Positions 1-8,694 of a stretch of DNA of 64,000 bases are shown here, piece by piece. Source of the stretch: Sphingomonas sp. H160509. GTDB lineage: Bacteria > Pseudomonadota > Alphaproteobacteria > Sphingomonadales > Sphingomonadaceae. The stretch covers positions 1,972,001 to 2,036,000 of the forward strand of contig NZ_JAMXSR020000002.1 of assembly GCF_024124765.2 (NCBI RefSeq), written 5' to 3'. Each line of letters starts with the position of its first letter. The first letter of the stretch is position 1. Below the pieces are notes generated by a model. The model was not told where the DNA came from. It saw only the letters and a list, made by a program, of their open reading frames with translations, and did no database searches. A program made the position numbers and the translations under genes.

Positions 1-42
1 GACATCATCGGCTCAAGGTCATCTTCAAACAGAGGATGTACC

Positions 43-2403
43 ATGACCGAACGCCGTCCAGAGGGTATCCGAGAGTATGATGCGCCGGCCGGCGGCTGGG
101 GATCGGTGCGGGCGCTGGCGCAGACGCTTCGACACCAGGACGTCGTCGTTCAGGGGATCAGTACGCTCCTGAAAGCGAACCAGCCGAACGGCTTCGACTG
201 TCCCGGCTGCGCATGGCCCGACCCCAAGCATACGTCCTCGTTCGAATTCTGCGAGAACGGCGCAAAGGCCGTCACATGGGAGTCGACCGCACGTCGCATC
301 GGTCCCGACTTCTTCGCGGAGCATACGGTCGCCGAACTCTGGGAGCGGTCCGACCATTGGCTAGAAGATCAGGGCCGCGTCACTCACCCGATGCGCTACG
401 ATGCCGCGACCGACCATTATCTGCCGATATCGTGGGACGCTGCGCTGGCGGAAATCGGTGCCGGACTGAGCGCGGTCGGCGATCCGGACCAAGTCGAGTT
501 CTATACCTCGGGACGGACATCGAACGAAGCAGCGTTCCTGTTCCAGCTGTTCGCCCGGCTATACGGTACGAACAACTTCCCCGACTGCTCGAACATGTGT
601 CACGAGGCGACGTCTGTCGGCCTCCCGAAGTCGATCGGCATCGGCAAAGCCACAGTCACGCTCGAGGATTTCGACGCTGCCGACCTGATCATCTCGATGG
701 GCCACAATCCTGGCACCAACCATCTGCGGATGATGACACCCCTGCGCGATGCGTCCCGCAGGGGTGCGACGATCCTGGTCTTCAATCCGCTGAAGGAACG
801 AGCGCTCGAACGGTTCGCGGCACCGCAATCGCCGATCGAAATGGCGACATACTCGTCGACGCCTATCGCGACGACATATCTTCAGGTGAAGGTCGGTGGC
901 GATGCCGCAGCACTGAAGGGCGTCTGCAAGGCGCTGGTGGCAATGGATATCGCGGCTCGGGCGAACGACACCGCACCGGTTCTCGATCACGCCTTCATCG
1001 CTGGCCATACAGCGGGATTCGAGACGTACGCCGCGGATCTCGCGGCGACAGACTGGGCAGCGGTCGAACGCGCGAGCGGATTGCGTCGCGCCGATCTCGA
1101 GATGGTCGCCGTCGCCTATGCCAAGGCTGACGCGACCATTCTCTGCTACGGCATGGGGATCACGCAACACCGGACCGGTACTGAAAATGTGCAGCAGATC
1201 GCCAATCTGCTGCTGCTCAAGGGTAATATAGGCCGGGCAGGCGCCGGCATTTGTCCGCTTCGTGGACATTCGAACGTGCAAGGCGATCGTACGGTCGGCA
1301 TCACCGAAAAGCCGTCGACCGCCTTCCTGGACCGGATGGCCGATGTCTTCGACTTCGAACCGCCGCGGCGGCACGGCCATTCGGTCGTCGAGGCGATCCA
1401 GGCCATGCTGGATGGCCGGTCCAAGGCGATCGTCTGCCTCGGCGGCAATCTGGCGGTGGCGGCATCCGATCCTCAAGCCTGCTTCAAGGCGTTCAGGCGC
1501 CTCGAACTGTCCGTCCACATCACGACCAAGCTCAACCGCACGCACCTGCTGACGGGGCGGGCGACCTACATCCTGCCCTGCCTTGGTCGTACGGAGGCGG
1601 ATCTCCAGGCGACGGGGCCACAGGCGGTGACGGTGGAAGACTCCATGTCGATGGTGCATGCCTCGCGCGGGTTTCTGAAACCGGCCGGCGACCAGCTTCG
1701 CTCCGAGCCGGCGATCATCGCCGGGATTGCCAAGGCAACGGTCGGATCGCGAGCACGGGTCGACTGGGATGCGCTGGCCGGGGACTACGCCTTGATCCGG
1801 GAGGACATCGAAAAGGTCTTTCCCGAATTCGAGGCCTTCAACGATCGGATCCGGACACCTGGTGGGTTCCAACTGCCGAACTCGGCGGCAATGCGGGTGT
1901 GGAAGACGAAGACCGGCAAGGCCAATTTCCTGATCTTCGACGGACTGGAGGAAGATGCGCTTGTGTCGGAACCCGACGTCCTGCGACTGACGACGCTTCG
2001 ATCGCACGATCAGTACAATACGACGATCTATGGACTCGACGACCGGTATCGCGGGGTGTTCGGCCGTCGCGATATCCTTTTCATGGGCACGACGGACATC
2101 GAACGGTTGGGGTTCGCCGAGGGTGACGTCGTCGATCTCTGGACCGCGCTGGATCATGCCCGACCTGACCGGGTCGTGCGCAATCTCACGATCGTCCGCT
2201 ATGCTCTGCCCGACGGATGCTGCGCGTCCTATTATCCCGAGACGCAGCCGCTGATCGCGCTGGACCACAGCGATCCGCAAAGCCTGACGCCGTCCTACAA
2301 ATCCGTGCCTGTCCGCCTGACGCGGTCCGCCGGGACCGAAGAACCGGACCGAATAGTGGGCCACGCCGGCGTATCGGGTCGCACCGTCAGCAAGGATCTT
2401 TGA
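43..2403 (+). CDS. FdhF/YdeP-family molybdopterin oxidoreductase
   Basis: The 786-residue product resembles the YdeP branch of formate-dehydrogenase-like molybdoenzymes. It has an early CPGCAWPDP motif, a long molybdopterin-binding body, and SNMCHEATSVG, whose Cys186 is in the position of the Mo-ligating (seleno)cysteine of FdhF. A dinucleotide-binding C-terminal domain closes the protein. The classical N-terminal 4Fe-4S ferredoxin motif is not apparent and no Tat signal is seen, so a cytoplasmic enzyme is likely. The substrate is unknown; formate is only suggested by homology and by the FNT-family channel that starts three bases downstream. Translation from ATG 43 follows a purine-rich AGAGGA. 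Family confident, reaction not. Confidence 0.85.
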   Translation: MTERRPEGIREYDAPAGGWGSVRALAQTLRHQDVVVQGISTLLKANQPNGFDCPGCAWPDPKHTSSFEFCENGAKAVTWESTARRIGPDFFAEHTVAELWERSDHWLEDQGRVTHPMRYDAATDHYLPISWDAALAEIGAGLSAVGDPDQVEFYTSGRTSNEAAFLFQLFARLYGTNNFPDCSNMCHEATSVGLPKSIGIGKATVTLEDFDAADLIISMGHNPGTNHLRMMTPLRDASRRGATILVFNPLKERALERFAAPQSPIEMATYSSTPIATTYLQVKVGGDAAALKGVCKALVAMDIAARANDTAPVLDHAFIAGHTAGFETYAADLAATDWAAVERASGLRRADLEMVAVAYAKADATILCYGMGITQHRTGTENVQQIANLLLLKGNIGRAGAGICPLRGHSNVQGDRTVGITEKPSTAFLDRMADVFDFEPPRRHGHSVVEAIQAMLDGRSKAIVCLGGNLAVAASDPQACFKAFRRLELSVHITTKLNRTHLLTGRATYILPCLGRTEADLQATGPQAVTVEDSMSMVHASRGFLKPAGDQLRSEPAIIAGIAKATVGSRARVDWDALAGDYALIREDIEKVFPEFEAFNDRIRTPGGFQLPNSAAMRVWKTKTGKANFLIFDGLEEDALVSEPDVLRLTTLRSHDQYNTTIYGLDDRYRGVFGRRDILFMGTTDIERLGFAEGDVVDLWTALDHARPDRVVRNLTIVRYALPDGCCASYYPETQPLIALDHSDPQSLTPSYKSVPVRLTRSAGTEEPDRIVGHAGVSGRTVSKDL

Positions 2404-2405
2404 GC

Positions 2406-3225
2406 ATGTATCAGCCCAGCATCGTCCATTTCGCCGAGTTGGCCAAGGAAAAGGCGGCTGGCCTCAACCGCTCGCCCGTCGGCTTTTTCATCGGCGCCAT
2501 GCTCGCCGGCAGCTATATCGGCATCGCCATGATCTTGTCGCTCAGCGCGGCTGCCGGGGTCCCGCCGGGCGTCCGGCCGCTGCTGATGGGAGCGGTGTTC
2601 GGCATCGGCCTGATCCCTTACTGTATTCGCGGGAGCCGAGTTGTTCACGGGTTACGTGATGTATGTAGGCTTCGGCCTCGCACGACGCAGCATTTCCTGG
2701 AATGATGCAATTCGCCTGATGATAGTGGTGTGGATGGGGAACCTTGCGGGTGCCTTGGTCCTCGCGGCCATATTCTCTGCAGGCGGCGGCGGCGCGATCT
2801 TTGCGGCGGGTGCGGAAAATCTGCACGCCTATGTCGCACACAAGGTCGAAGCCAGCGCGATGGCGCTCATTGCCAGGGGCATCCTCTGCAATTGGCTCGT
2901 GTGCCTCGCGCTTTGGACTGCGGTGCGGGTCGAGGGCGATACAGCCAAAATGGTGGCGCTGTCGTGGACGCTCTTCGCGTTCGTCACTGCTGGGTTCGAG
3001 CATTCCGTCGCGAACATGACGGCCTTGAGCCTTGGTCTCTTCGTTCCGGCAGCCACGATCGATCTCGTAGGCGCGGCACGAAACCTGCTGCTGGTGACCG
3101 TTGGTAACGTCGTTGGTGGCGTCGTATTTGTCACCGGCGCGTACCTCGCCGCCGCGCGAACCGATCCAGCGGGACGTCCCCAGCATGACGTAGGCCCACT
3201 ACCTGTGTCGGCGCGCACCGGTTGA
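2406..3225 (+). CDS. Formate/nitrite transporter (FNT) family channel, frame broken by an extra C
   Basis: Two overlapping frames together encode one FNT-family membrane channel of about 270 residues. The first frame runs from ATG 2406 (MYQPSIVHFAELAKEKAAG) through the GSYIG first helix. After removing one C from the run at 2615-2617 the reading continues as VFAGAELFTGYVMYVGFGLA, the characteristic FNT re-entrant segment, and then through WMGNLAGALVL and EHSVANM to 3225. Family members are pentameric, six-helix channels for formate, nitrite or other small monovalent anions. Only two bases separate it from the YdeP-like gene, so co-expression is likely. The break resembles the many homopolymer breaks elsewhere in the window, so the gene is probably intact in the cell. 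Confidence 0.8.
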
Positions 3226-3328
3226 GTACGAACGTCACGCTTATCACGCGGATCACTCCGGCAAATACTGCTACACTTGAAAGACCGGCCCAGTCTGCAC
3301 GGCACGCCCGTTGGCGATCACACGGAAC

Positions 3329-3348
3329 TACGCCCTTTCAGGGCCGTA
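3329..3348 (-). terminator. Weak hairpin downstream of tRNA-Ser
   Basis: On the minus strand an imperfect hairpin (TACGGCCCT / AGGGCGTA around GA) lies 15 bases beyond the tRNA 3' end. There is no clear U tract, so this is a tentative processing or termination structure. The remaining sequence from 3226 to 3362 shows no gene. Confidence 0.3.
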
Positions 3349-3362
3349 CTTGAATAGGTAAA

Positions 3363-3452
<90 letters not shown>

Positions 3453-3607
3453 GCAGGTCATCCGAAGCTCTGCGAACAGCGCCTCCGATCGGTCGAAGCG
3501 CGGCCTCTAATGAAAGGGCCCCAGCGATGCAAGAGGGTTTTGGAGCTCGAAGCGCCGCTCGACGCGTTTTCCTTGTGCGGCGCAAAACAAACCCTAAATT
3601 GGCCGAT

Positions 3608-4003
3608 ATGCCCCGACACGACAGTATCGCTCACGACATCACCCGCCCGATCGTGCCCGCCGAGGTGGTCGCACCGCCGATCTCGCACGCAAATTTCTCG
3701 ATCGGCGACGTCGTGCGGCATCGGCTGTTCGATTTTCGCGGGGTGATCTTCGACGTCGATCCCGTGTTTGCGAACAGCGACGAATGGTATGCGGCGATCC
3801 CCGAGGACATCCGTCCGCGCAAGGACCAGCCTTTCTACCATCTGCTCGCGGAGAACATGGAGTCGAGCTACGTCGCCTATGTGAGCCAGCAGAACCTGGT
3901 GCCGGACGATAGCGACGAGCCGGTCGACCATCCGGCGATCGATGGGCTGTTCAGTGAATATGCGGATGGTCGGTACGCGCTGCGGCAGGTTCATCGGCAC
4001 TAA
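3608..4003 (+). CDS. hspQ: Heat shock protein HspQ (hemimethylated-DNA-binding YccV family)
   Basis: The 131-residue product contains the YccV/HspQ domain: FSIGDVVRHRLFDFRGVIFDVDP, then WYAAIP, PFYHLLAEN and YVSQQNL (the first motif is given in two joined parts: FSIGDVVRHRLFDF followed by RGVIFDVDP). In Escherichia coli HspQ is a small heat-shock protein that binds hemimethylated DNA and acts as a Lon specificity factor. The N-terminal ~35 residues are a poorly conserved extension typical of alphaproteobacteria. ATG 3608 was chosen because the reading frame upstream runs through the antisense of tRNA-Ser. It seems to be a single-gene unit followed by a palindromic repeat. Confidence 0.9.
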   Translation: MPRHDSIAHDITRPIVPAEVVAPPISHANFSIGDVVRHRLFDFRGVIFDVDPVFANSDEWYAAIPEDIRPRKDQPFYHLLAENMESSYVAYVSQQNLVPDDSDEPVDHPAIDGLFSEYADGRYALRQVHRH

Positions 4004-4030
4004 GGGCGAATCACTTTGATCCAGTGAAGT

Positions 4031-4085
4031 TTGTTCTCCCGCGAAGACGGGCGGCCAGTCTGGGCCCCGCCTTCGCGGGGAAAAT
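4031..4085. repeat. Palindromic repeat, family C (solo 55-bp type)
   Basis: Arms TGTTCTCCCGCGAAGACGGG and CCCCGCCTTCGCGGGGAAAA flank a short CCAGTCTGG centre. The left arm has one mismatch to the consensus (GAAGACGGG rather than GAAGGCGGG). Related copies lie at 5772, 9811, 40127, 48236, 50871 and 56224. The rest of 4004-4233 is CT-rich and holds no recognisable gene; it is the leader of rplU. Confidence 0.85.
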
Positions 4086-4233
4086 CTTGTGCAGTTGTGG
4101 TGGACGACCCTACGCGCCCCCTCTTTCCCGCCCCTTCGCGGTTGACAACTCTCCCCCCCTCGCTTAGCTGCCCGGCTTCTTCCGGCGGACCCTGCGTTCG
4201 TGGGATACACGTATTTGGAAAGTGACAAGGGCC

Positions 4234-4578
4234 ATGTTCGCAGTCGTGCGCACGGGCGGCAAGCAGTATCGCGTCGCCGCCGGAGATAAGATCGTCATCG
4301 AGAAGATCGAGGGCGATGCAGGTGCGTCGGTGACGCTGGGTGACGTTTTGCTGGCGGGCGAAGGCTCCGAGCTGCGGTCCGTCGAGGGCTTCGTCGTCGC
4401 TGCAGAGATCATCGCGCAGGCGAAGGCGGACAAGGTCATCGTCTTCAAGAAGCGTCGTCGTCATAACTATCGTCGTAAGAACGGCCATCGCCAGCAGCAT
4501 ACGATCCTGAAGATCGTCAGCGTTGGTGGCCAGACCGCCAAGCAGACCGAGGCTGATGCCCCGGCCGCTCAGGCATAA
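4234..4578 (+). CDS. rplU: 50S ribosomal protein L21
   Basis: L21 begins [19 protein letters not shown] and carries the signature [16 protein letters not shown]. It is a 23S rRNA-binding protein of the large subunit. At 114 residues it is about ten longer than usual because of an Ala-rich tail. ATG 4234 is preferred to an in-frame GTG at 4222 because family members begin at MFAVV. rpmA follows after 13 bases, the near-universal L21-L27 operon. Confidence 0.98.
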   Translation: MFAVVRTGGKQYRVAAGDKIVIEKIEGDAGASVTLGDVLLAGEGSELRSVEGFVVAAEIIAQAKADKVIVFKKRRRHNYRRKNGHRQQHTILKIVSVGGQTAKQTEADAPAAQA

Positions 4579-4591
4579 GGAGTAGCTTCAG

Positions 4592-4882
4592 ATGGCACAT
4601 AAGAAAGCAGGCGGCTCTTCGCGCAACGGTCGCGATTCGGCCGGTCGTCGCCTCGGCGTCAAGAAGTTCGGTGGCCAGGCGTGCGTCGCCGGCAACATCC
4701 TCGTGCGTCAGCGCGGGACGAAGTTCTACCCGGGCACGAACGTCGGCATCGGTACCGACCACACGCTGTTCGCGCTGGTCGATGGCCGCGTCGTGTTCAG
4801 CCAGGGCAAACTCGGTCGCAAGTTCTGCTCGGTCGAGCTGGCAGCGAACGACACGGCAGAGATGCCGGTAGCAGCCGAATAA
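4592..4882 (+). CDS. rpmA: 50S ribosomal protein L27
   Basis: The 96-residue protein starts [20 protein letters not shown] and contains [17 protein letters not shown], diagnostic for L27, whose N-terminus reaches the peptidyl-transferase centre. There is no Firmicutes-type cleavable leader. An AAGGAG ribosome-binding site lies upstream. A terminator and an alternative 10-bp stem follow the gene. Confidence 0.98.
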   Translation: MAHKKAGGSSRNGRDSAGRRLGVKKFGGQACVAGNILVRQRGTKFYPGTNVGIGTDHTLFALVDGRVVFSQGKLGRKFCSVELAANDTAEMPVAAE

Positions 4883-4944
4883 CATCGGGTAACCATCCGG
4901 GTTGCCCACCAGGGTGACCCGGGTCGCGAAAGCGAACCTGAATA

Positions 4945-4975
4945 AGGGAGACGGGTCACCCCGGCTCCCTTTTTA
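4945..4975 (+). terminator. Rho-independent terminator after rpmA
   Basis: AGGGAG pairs with CTCCCT around a G/C-rich loop and is followed by TTTTA, ending the rplU-rpmA unit. The loop sequence CGGGTCACCC is also perfectly complementary to GGGTGACCCG at 4912-4921, which could form a competing stem. Confidence 0.8.
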
Positions 4976-5055
4976 TTGCTCCCTCCACGCGGCTGTCGCG
5001 GTCCCGTCATCCCGACGTGGCATGCGCGCAGCCAATGACGCGATAGGAGAGAGCC

Positions 5056-5601
5056 GTGTTCGCGCGCACCAAGAGACTGACATTGCGGCCGGGTTGGCCG
5101 GAAGATGCGCCTGCATTGGCGCGGGCGATCGGCCATGAGTCGGTGGTCGCCAAGCTGGCGCGGGCGCCCTGGCCGTATGCGCTGGGGGATGCCGAGGCGT
5201 TTCTGGCGCAGCCGCGTGGGCCACATGATCCCCATTTCATGATCGAAGCGATGGAAGCGGGTACGCCGCGACTCGTCGGCGGGATCGGTATCCGCGCGGC
5301 GGATGCGGGGCATGAGCTTGGCTATTGGCTGGCGCCGGATGCCTGGGGCCGCGGGTATGCTACCGAGGCTGGTGAAGCCGTGGTGGCGATGGCGCGGCAT
5401 GCGCTTGGTTTGCGGCGGCTGGATGCGTTTCATTTTGTCGATAACCCGGCGTCGGGGCGCGTGCTGGCTAAGCTCGGGTTTCGGCCGACTGGGCGGGTTG
5501 AGGCTCGGACCTCGCGCGGGCGTGGGGGTGAGGCTCCTGCGGTGATGTTCGAGCTGGATTTGGATAACGACCGATGTGCGCCGATGCCTTTGGCGGCGTA
5601 A
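5056..5601 (+). CDS. GNAT-family N-acetyltransferase (RimJ/RimL-like)
   Basis: The 181-residue product has the GNAT fold of the RimJ/RimL type: RLTLRPGWPEDAPALARAI at the start, GYWLAPDAWGRGYATEAGEA (motif A acetyl-CoA loop, pattern RGYATEA) in the middle, and NPASGRVLAKLGF (motif B) near the end. Such proteins acetylate protein N-termini or small amines with acetyl-CoA; the substrate here cannot be read. Start is GTG 5056 after GGAGAGAG. A GNAT gene between rpmA and obgE is a common alphaproteobacterial order. The terminal ~20 residues lie outside the fold. Confidence 0.85.
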   Translation: MFARTKRLTLRPGWPEDAPALARAIGHESVVAKLARAPWPYALGDAEAFLAQPRGPHDPHFMIEAMEAGTPRLVGGIGIRAADAGHELGYWLAPDAWGRGYATEAGEAVVAMARHALGLRRLDAFHFVDNPASGRVLAKLGFRPTGRVEARTSRGRGGEAPAVMFELDLDNDRCAPMPLAA

Positions 5602-5631
5602 GTCGGAGATTCGCTACCCTCTAAAGGTACG

Positions 5632-5735
5632 CCACCCCGGCGAAGGCCGGGGCCCAGTTGGGGGACGTCTCTAACAGAGGATATCCCTCCGTTACTGCAA
5701 CCTTTCCAACTGGGCCCCGGCCTTCGCCGGGGTGG
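5632..5735. repeat. Palindromic repeat, family B (104 bp)
   Basis: Left arm CCACCCCGGCGAAGGCCGGG then GCCCAGTTGG, and its inverted copy at the right end, pair over about 32 bases; a roughly 40-base variable centre contains CCGTTACTGC. Other copies: 19021, 43296, 48040, 50227. The arms are more conserved than the centre, as expected for a mobile inverted REP pair. Confidence 0.9.
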
Positions 5736-5771
5736 GGTGTATGTTTAGGCGGGCAGTTGCTCTTCACTAAC

Positions 5772-5852
5772 TGTTCCCCCCGCGAAGGCGGGGCTCCAGG
5801 AATCACAGGCGGTGTCGTTTGGTATCCTGGGCTCCCGCCTTCGCGGGAGAAC
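5772..5852. repeat. Palindromic repeat, family C, long-loop variant (81 bp)
   Basis: The arms (TTCCCCCCGCGAAGGCGGGG and CTCCCGCCTTCGCGGGAGAA) are those of family C, but the usual five-base centre is replaced by about 35 bases including the pair CTCCAGGA / TATCCTGG. With the adjacent family B copy it fills the gap 5602-5884, in which no gene is seen. Confidence 0.8.
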
Positions 5853-5884
5853 TAGGAGGGAAGGGAGAATTCGAAGCCCAAGGC

Positions 5885-6766
5885 TCAGGCCACCGCGACC
5901 ACCCGCTTCGCCGATGGCAGAACCGCCGCCTCATACTCGCTCTCCGCCAAGCCGATCAGCGCGCGGTCGTCGTGCTTCCACGGATGGAAGCCCGGCAGGA
6001 AATACGCGGCCCAGACGCCCGCGATCTTGCGCGCCATCCCCGGGTTGCCGAACGCGTACCACGCCATCCGCGCCCAGACGCGAGGCCCGGTCAGCCCGTC
6101 CTGCCGCAACAATTCCGCCATACCCCTCGCGCGACCGGTGAAGAAGCGCCACGTCGTGATCAGCATCACCAGCGACTTCACCCGCCAGCGCGTGAAGCGC
6201 GGCCAATCGCGAGTTGCGTGCAGCCATGTGTCGTAGGCGACACCCTTGTGCTCGATCTCCTCGGCGGCATGCCATAGCCAGAGCGCCGCCGCCTGCTGGT
6301 CGCCACCCGCGAGGTGTTTCGGATTCGCGATCAGTTCGTGCGCCAGCATCGCGGTAAAATGCTCGAGCGCGGTGGTGGCGGCGAGGCTCGCGATCTCGGG
6401 GCGGCCCTTGGTCAGCGCCAGTGCCGCATCGACATCCACGATTAGCGGCGCGACGTCATAGCCCTGGTCGGTGACGTGCCGGTTGAACGCGACGTGCTCG
6501 CGGGTGTGGATCACCTCCTGCTTGATGAAGGCGTTGATCTCGGCATGGAGTTTCGGCGGCGTGCCTTCGCGAAACTTCCGGACGCTGTCGACGAAATAGC
6601 CTTCGCCCTTCGGAAACGTCACCGACAGCGCGTTGTAGAACGCGGTCGCAATGGGATCGTCGTTCAGCCACCAACGGCGAATCGCGGCACCGCGGCCGAA
6701 GCGGCGGTCGCGCGGGGTGATCGTCAGATCGGCAGGCGTGGTTGCTTTCGCCACGGAAACCTCCAA
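5885..6766 (-). CDS. PF10118-type predicted metal-dependent hydrolase
   Basis: The 293-residue protein matches the COG3687/PF10118 family: RRWWLNDDPIATAFYNALS, then FPKGEGYFVDSVR, EINAFIKQEVIHTREHVAFN and WHAAEEIEHKGVAYD. Glutamates and histidines of EVIHTREH and AEEIEHKG form ferritin-like metal ligands. The activity of the family is unproven. It is transcribed divergently from a TetR-type repressor whose probable operator lies in the 51-base gap, so repression by that neighbour is inferred. ATG 6766 is assumed; ATG 6751 is an alternative. Confidence 0.85.
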   Translation of the reverse strand: MEVSVAKATTPADLTITPRDRRFGRGAAIRRWWLNDDPIATAFYNALSVTFPKGEGYFVDSVRKFREGTPPKLHAEINAFIKQEVIHTREHVAFNRHVTDQGYDVAPLIVDVDAALALTKGRPEIASLAATTALEHFTAMLAHELIANPKHLAGGDQQAAALWLWHAAEEIEHKGVAYDTWLHATRDWPRFTRWRVKSLVMLITTWRFFTGRARGMAELLRQDGLTGPRVWARMAWYAFGNPGMARKIAGVWAAYFLPGFHPWKHDDRALIGLAESEYEAAVLPSAKRVVAVA

Positions 6767-6787
6767 ACAGGAATGAACACTCGTTAC

Positions 6788-6801
6788 TTACATTGATGTA
6801 A
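6788..6801. promoter_or_regulatory. Probable TetR operator between hydrolase and regulator
   Basis: A perfect dyad TTACATTGATGTAA (TTACAT, two-base spacer, ATGTAA) is centred in the short gap between the divergent genes, in unusually AT-rich sequence. Such a site would allow the TetR-family protein to control both itself and the hydrolase. Binding is inferred. Confidence 0.6.
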
Positions 6802-6817
6802 ATAGGTTTCCCGGTCC

Positions 6818-7417
6818 GTGACGTCAACACCGCGCAAGCGCCTCTCCCCCACCGAATCGCGTGAAGCTGCCGTCGAGGCTGCGCGGGCCCTGCTCGTCGA
6901 GAGCGGTCCCAGCGCCGTCACACTCAAGGCCGTGGCAGGCCGCGTCGGGCGGACGCATGCCAATCTCCTGCATCATTTCGGCTCGGCGGAGGCGCTGCAT
7001 ACCGCGCTGATCACGCGGATGGCGGCGGACATCGTCGGGACGATCGGCGCGGCGGTGCTGCGCGTGCGGGCGGGCGAGCTCGACCCGCGCGAGGTGGTGG
7101 AGATGACCTTCGATGCATTCGGCAAGGGCGGCGCGGGGGCGCTGGCGAGCTGGATGATCCTGTCGGGCAATACCAACGCGCTCGATCCGATCCTGACCGC
7201 GATCCACGATCTCGTCGACGAACTGGCGGAGGGCGACATGCCCGGCGACCAGCCTATCCAGGAACAGACGTTGACGCTGGTGCTGATGGCGCTCGGCGAC
7301 GCACTGATGGGGGCACCGATGGCGCGCGCGCTCGGGCTGCCGGTCGGCAAGGCACGCGAACTGGCGCTTGACGCACTGCTCGCCAGCAAGGACGCCGCCG
7401 CCCCTCCCCGCTGCTGA
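6818..7417 (+). CDS. TetR-family transcriptional regulator
   Basis: The 199-residue protein has an N-terminal helix-turn-helix (SREAAVEAARALLVESGPSA, then VTLKAVAGRVGRTHANLLHH, then FGS) typical of TetR, followed by an all-helical ligand-binding domain whose ligand cannot be deduced. Start GTG 6818 is used; there is little room for an alternative. Divergent from the PF10118 hydrolase and adjacent to a perfect 14-bp dyad, it is probably its local repressor. Confidence 0.88.
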   Translation: MTSTPRKRLSPTESREAAVEAARALLVESGPSAVTLKAVAGRVGRTHANLLHHFGSAEALHTALITRMAADIVGTIGAAVLRVRAGELDPREVVEMTFDAFGKGGAGALASWMILSGNTNALDPILTAIHDLVDELAEGDMPGDQPIQEQTLTLVLMALGDALMGAPMARALGLPVGKARELALDALLASKDAAAPPRC

Positions 7418-7495
7418 GCGGGTCGAACCAGAGGGCAAATCGCGAGCCGAATCGCAGAGGGTGGAGATTTTCGCCAATTTCGCTATGGGGCGGCG

Positions 7496-8542
7496 ATGCA
7501 TTTTCTAGACCAAGCCAAGATCTACGTACGTTCGGGTGAGGGCGGCCCCGGTGCCGTCAGCTTCCGCCGCGAGAAATATATCGAATATGGCGGCCCCGAT
7601 GGCGGCAATGGCGGCAAGGGCGGCGACATCGTGTTCGAATGCATCGCCGGCCTGAACACGCTGATCGACTTCCGCTACACGCAGCATTTCCGCGCGCCGC
7701 GCGGCTCGGGCGGGTCGGGTTCGAACCGCACCGGCGCGGGCGGCAAGGACCTCGTCATCCGCGTTCCGCTCGGCACGCAGGTGCTGGCCGAGGATAAGGA
7801 AGAGGTGCTGATCGACTTCACCGAGGTCGGCCAGCGCGAAGTGCTGTTCCGCGGCGGCGACGGCGGGCGCGGCAATGCGAGCTACAAGACCTCGACCAAC
7901 CGCACCCCGCGCCAGCACGGTACCGGCTGGCCGTTCGGCGAGGCGTGGGTCTGGCTGCGGCTGAAACTGCTCGCCGACGCGGGCCTCGTGGGGCTGCCGA
8001 ATGCGGGCAAGTCGACCTTCATCAACCAGGTGACGAACGCGCAGGCCAAGGTCGGCGAATATGCCTTCACGACGACGCGTCCGCAGCTGGGCGTGGTGCG
8101 CCACAAGCAGCGCGAGTTCGTGGTCGCGGATATTCCGGGGCTGATCCAGGGCGCGGCCGAAGGTGCGGGGATCGGCGACCGGTTCCTCGGGCATATCGAG
8201 CGGTGCCGGGTGCTGCTGCATCTGGTCGATGCGAACGACCGTGACGTGGCCGAATCGTACCGGATCGTGCGCGACGAGCTGGAGAATTACGGCGAGGGGC
8301 TCACCGACAAGAAGGTGATCGTCGCGCTGAACAAGATCGACATGCTCGATCCGGAACTGATCGCGGCGCTGTCGGCGGAACTGGCCGAAGCCAGCGGTGC
8401 CGAGGTGATGGCGATTTCGGGGGCGAGTGGCGCTGGCATCGAGGCAGTGCTGGACCAGCTGATCGAGGCGATTGGGCCGGCGCCGGGCGCGGCGAAGGAA
8501 CTGGAAGAAGGCGAAGTGCCGGTCGCATGGTCGCCGCTGTAG
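7496..8542 (+). CDS. obgE: GTPase Obg (CgtA)
   Basis: The 348-residue protein starts [19 protein letters not shown], a glycine-rich Obg fold (residues ~1-160) with [12 protein letters not shown], followed by the G domain with GLPNAGKST (G1), TTRP (G2), DIPGLI (G3), NKID (G4) and SGAS (G5). Obg is an essential 50S-assembly and stress-linked GTPase. The C-terminal extension is short and acidic. Location downstream of rplU-rpmA and before proB is conserved. The stop is followed almost at once by a REPIN. Confidence 0.97.
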   Translation: MHFLDQAKIYVRSGEGGPGAVSFRREKYIEYGGPDGGNGGKGGDIVFECIAGLNTLIDFRYTQHFRAPRGSGGSGSNRTGAGGKDLVIRVPLGTQVLAEDKEEVLIDFTEVGQREVLFRGGDGGRGNASYKTSTNRTPRQHGTGWPFGEAWVWLRLKLLADAGLVGLPNAGKSTFINQVTNAQAKVGEYAFTTTRPQLGVVRHKQREFVVADIPGLIQGAAEGAGIGDRFLGHIERCRVLLHLVDANDRDVAESYRIVRDELENYGEGLTDKKVIVALNKIDMLDPELIAALSAELAEASGAEVMAISGASGAGIEAVLDQLIEAIGPAPGAAKELEEGEVPVAWSPL

Positions 8543-8551
8543 GCGCCGTCT

Positions 8552-8691
8552 TGGCCCCTCTCCCCGCGGGGAGAGGGGTTGGCTTTCGATTTCTCCCCAC
8601 CCGCTTGCGGGAGGGGGTCGGGGGGAGGGCTTTCTTGCCGACAGGTCACGCCCGCCCCTCCCCTAACCCCCTCCCGCAAGCGGGAGGGGAA
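8552..8691. repeat. REPIN-like repeat, family A, plus a half element
   Basis: A half element (CCCCTCTCCCCGCGGGGAGA) is followed by a complete pair whose left arm ACCCGCTTGCGGGAGGGGGT and right arm ACCCCCTCCCGCAAGCGGGA are inverted copies, each containing its own small hairpin. The right end GGAGGGGA sits 3-10 bases from the proB start codon and serves as its ribosome-binding site. Confidence 0.9.
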
Positions 8692-8694
8692 TGC

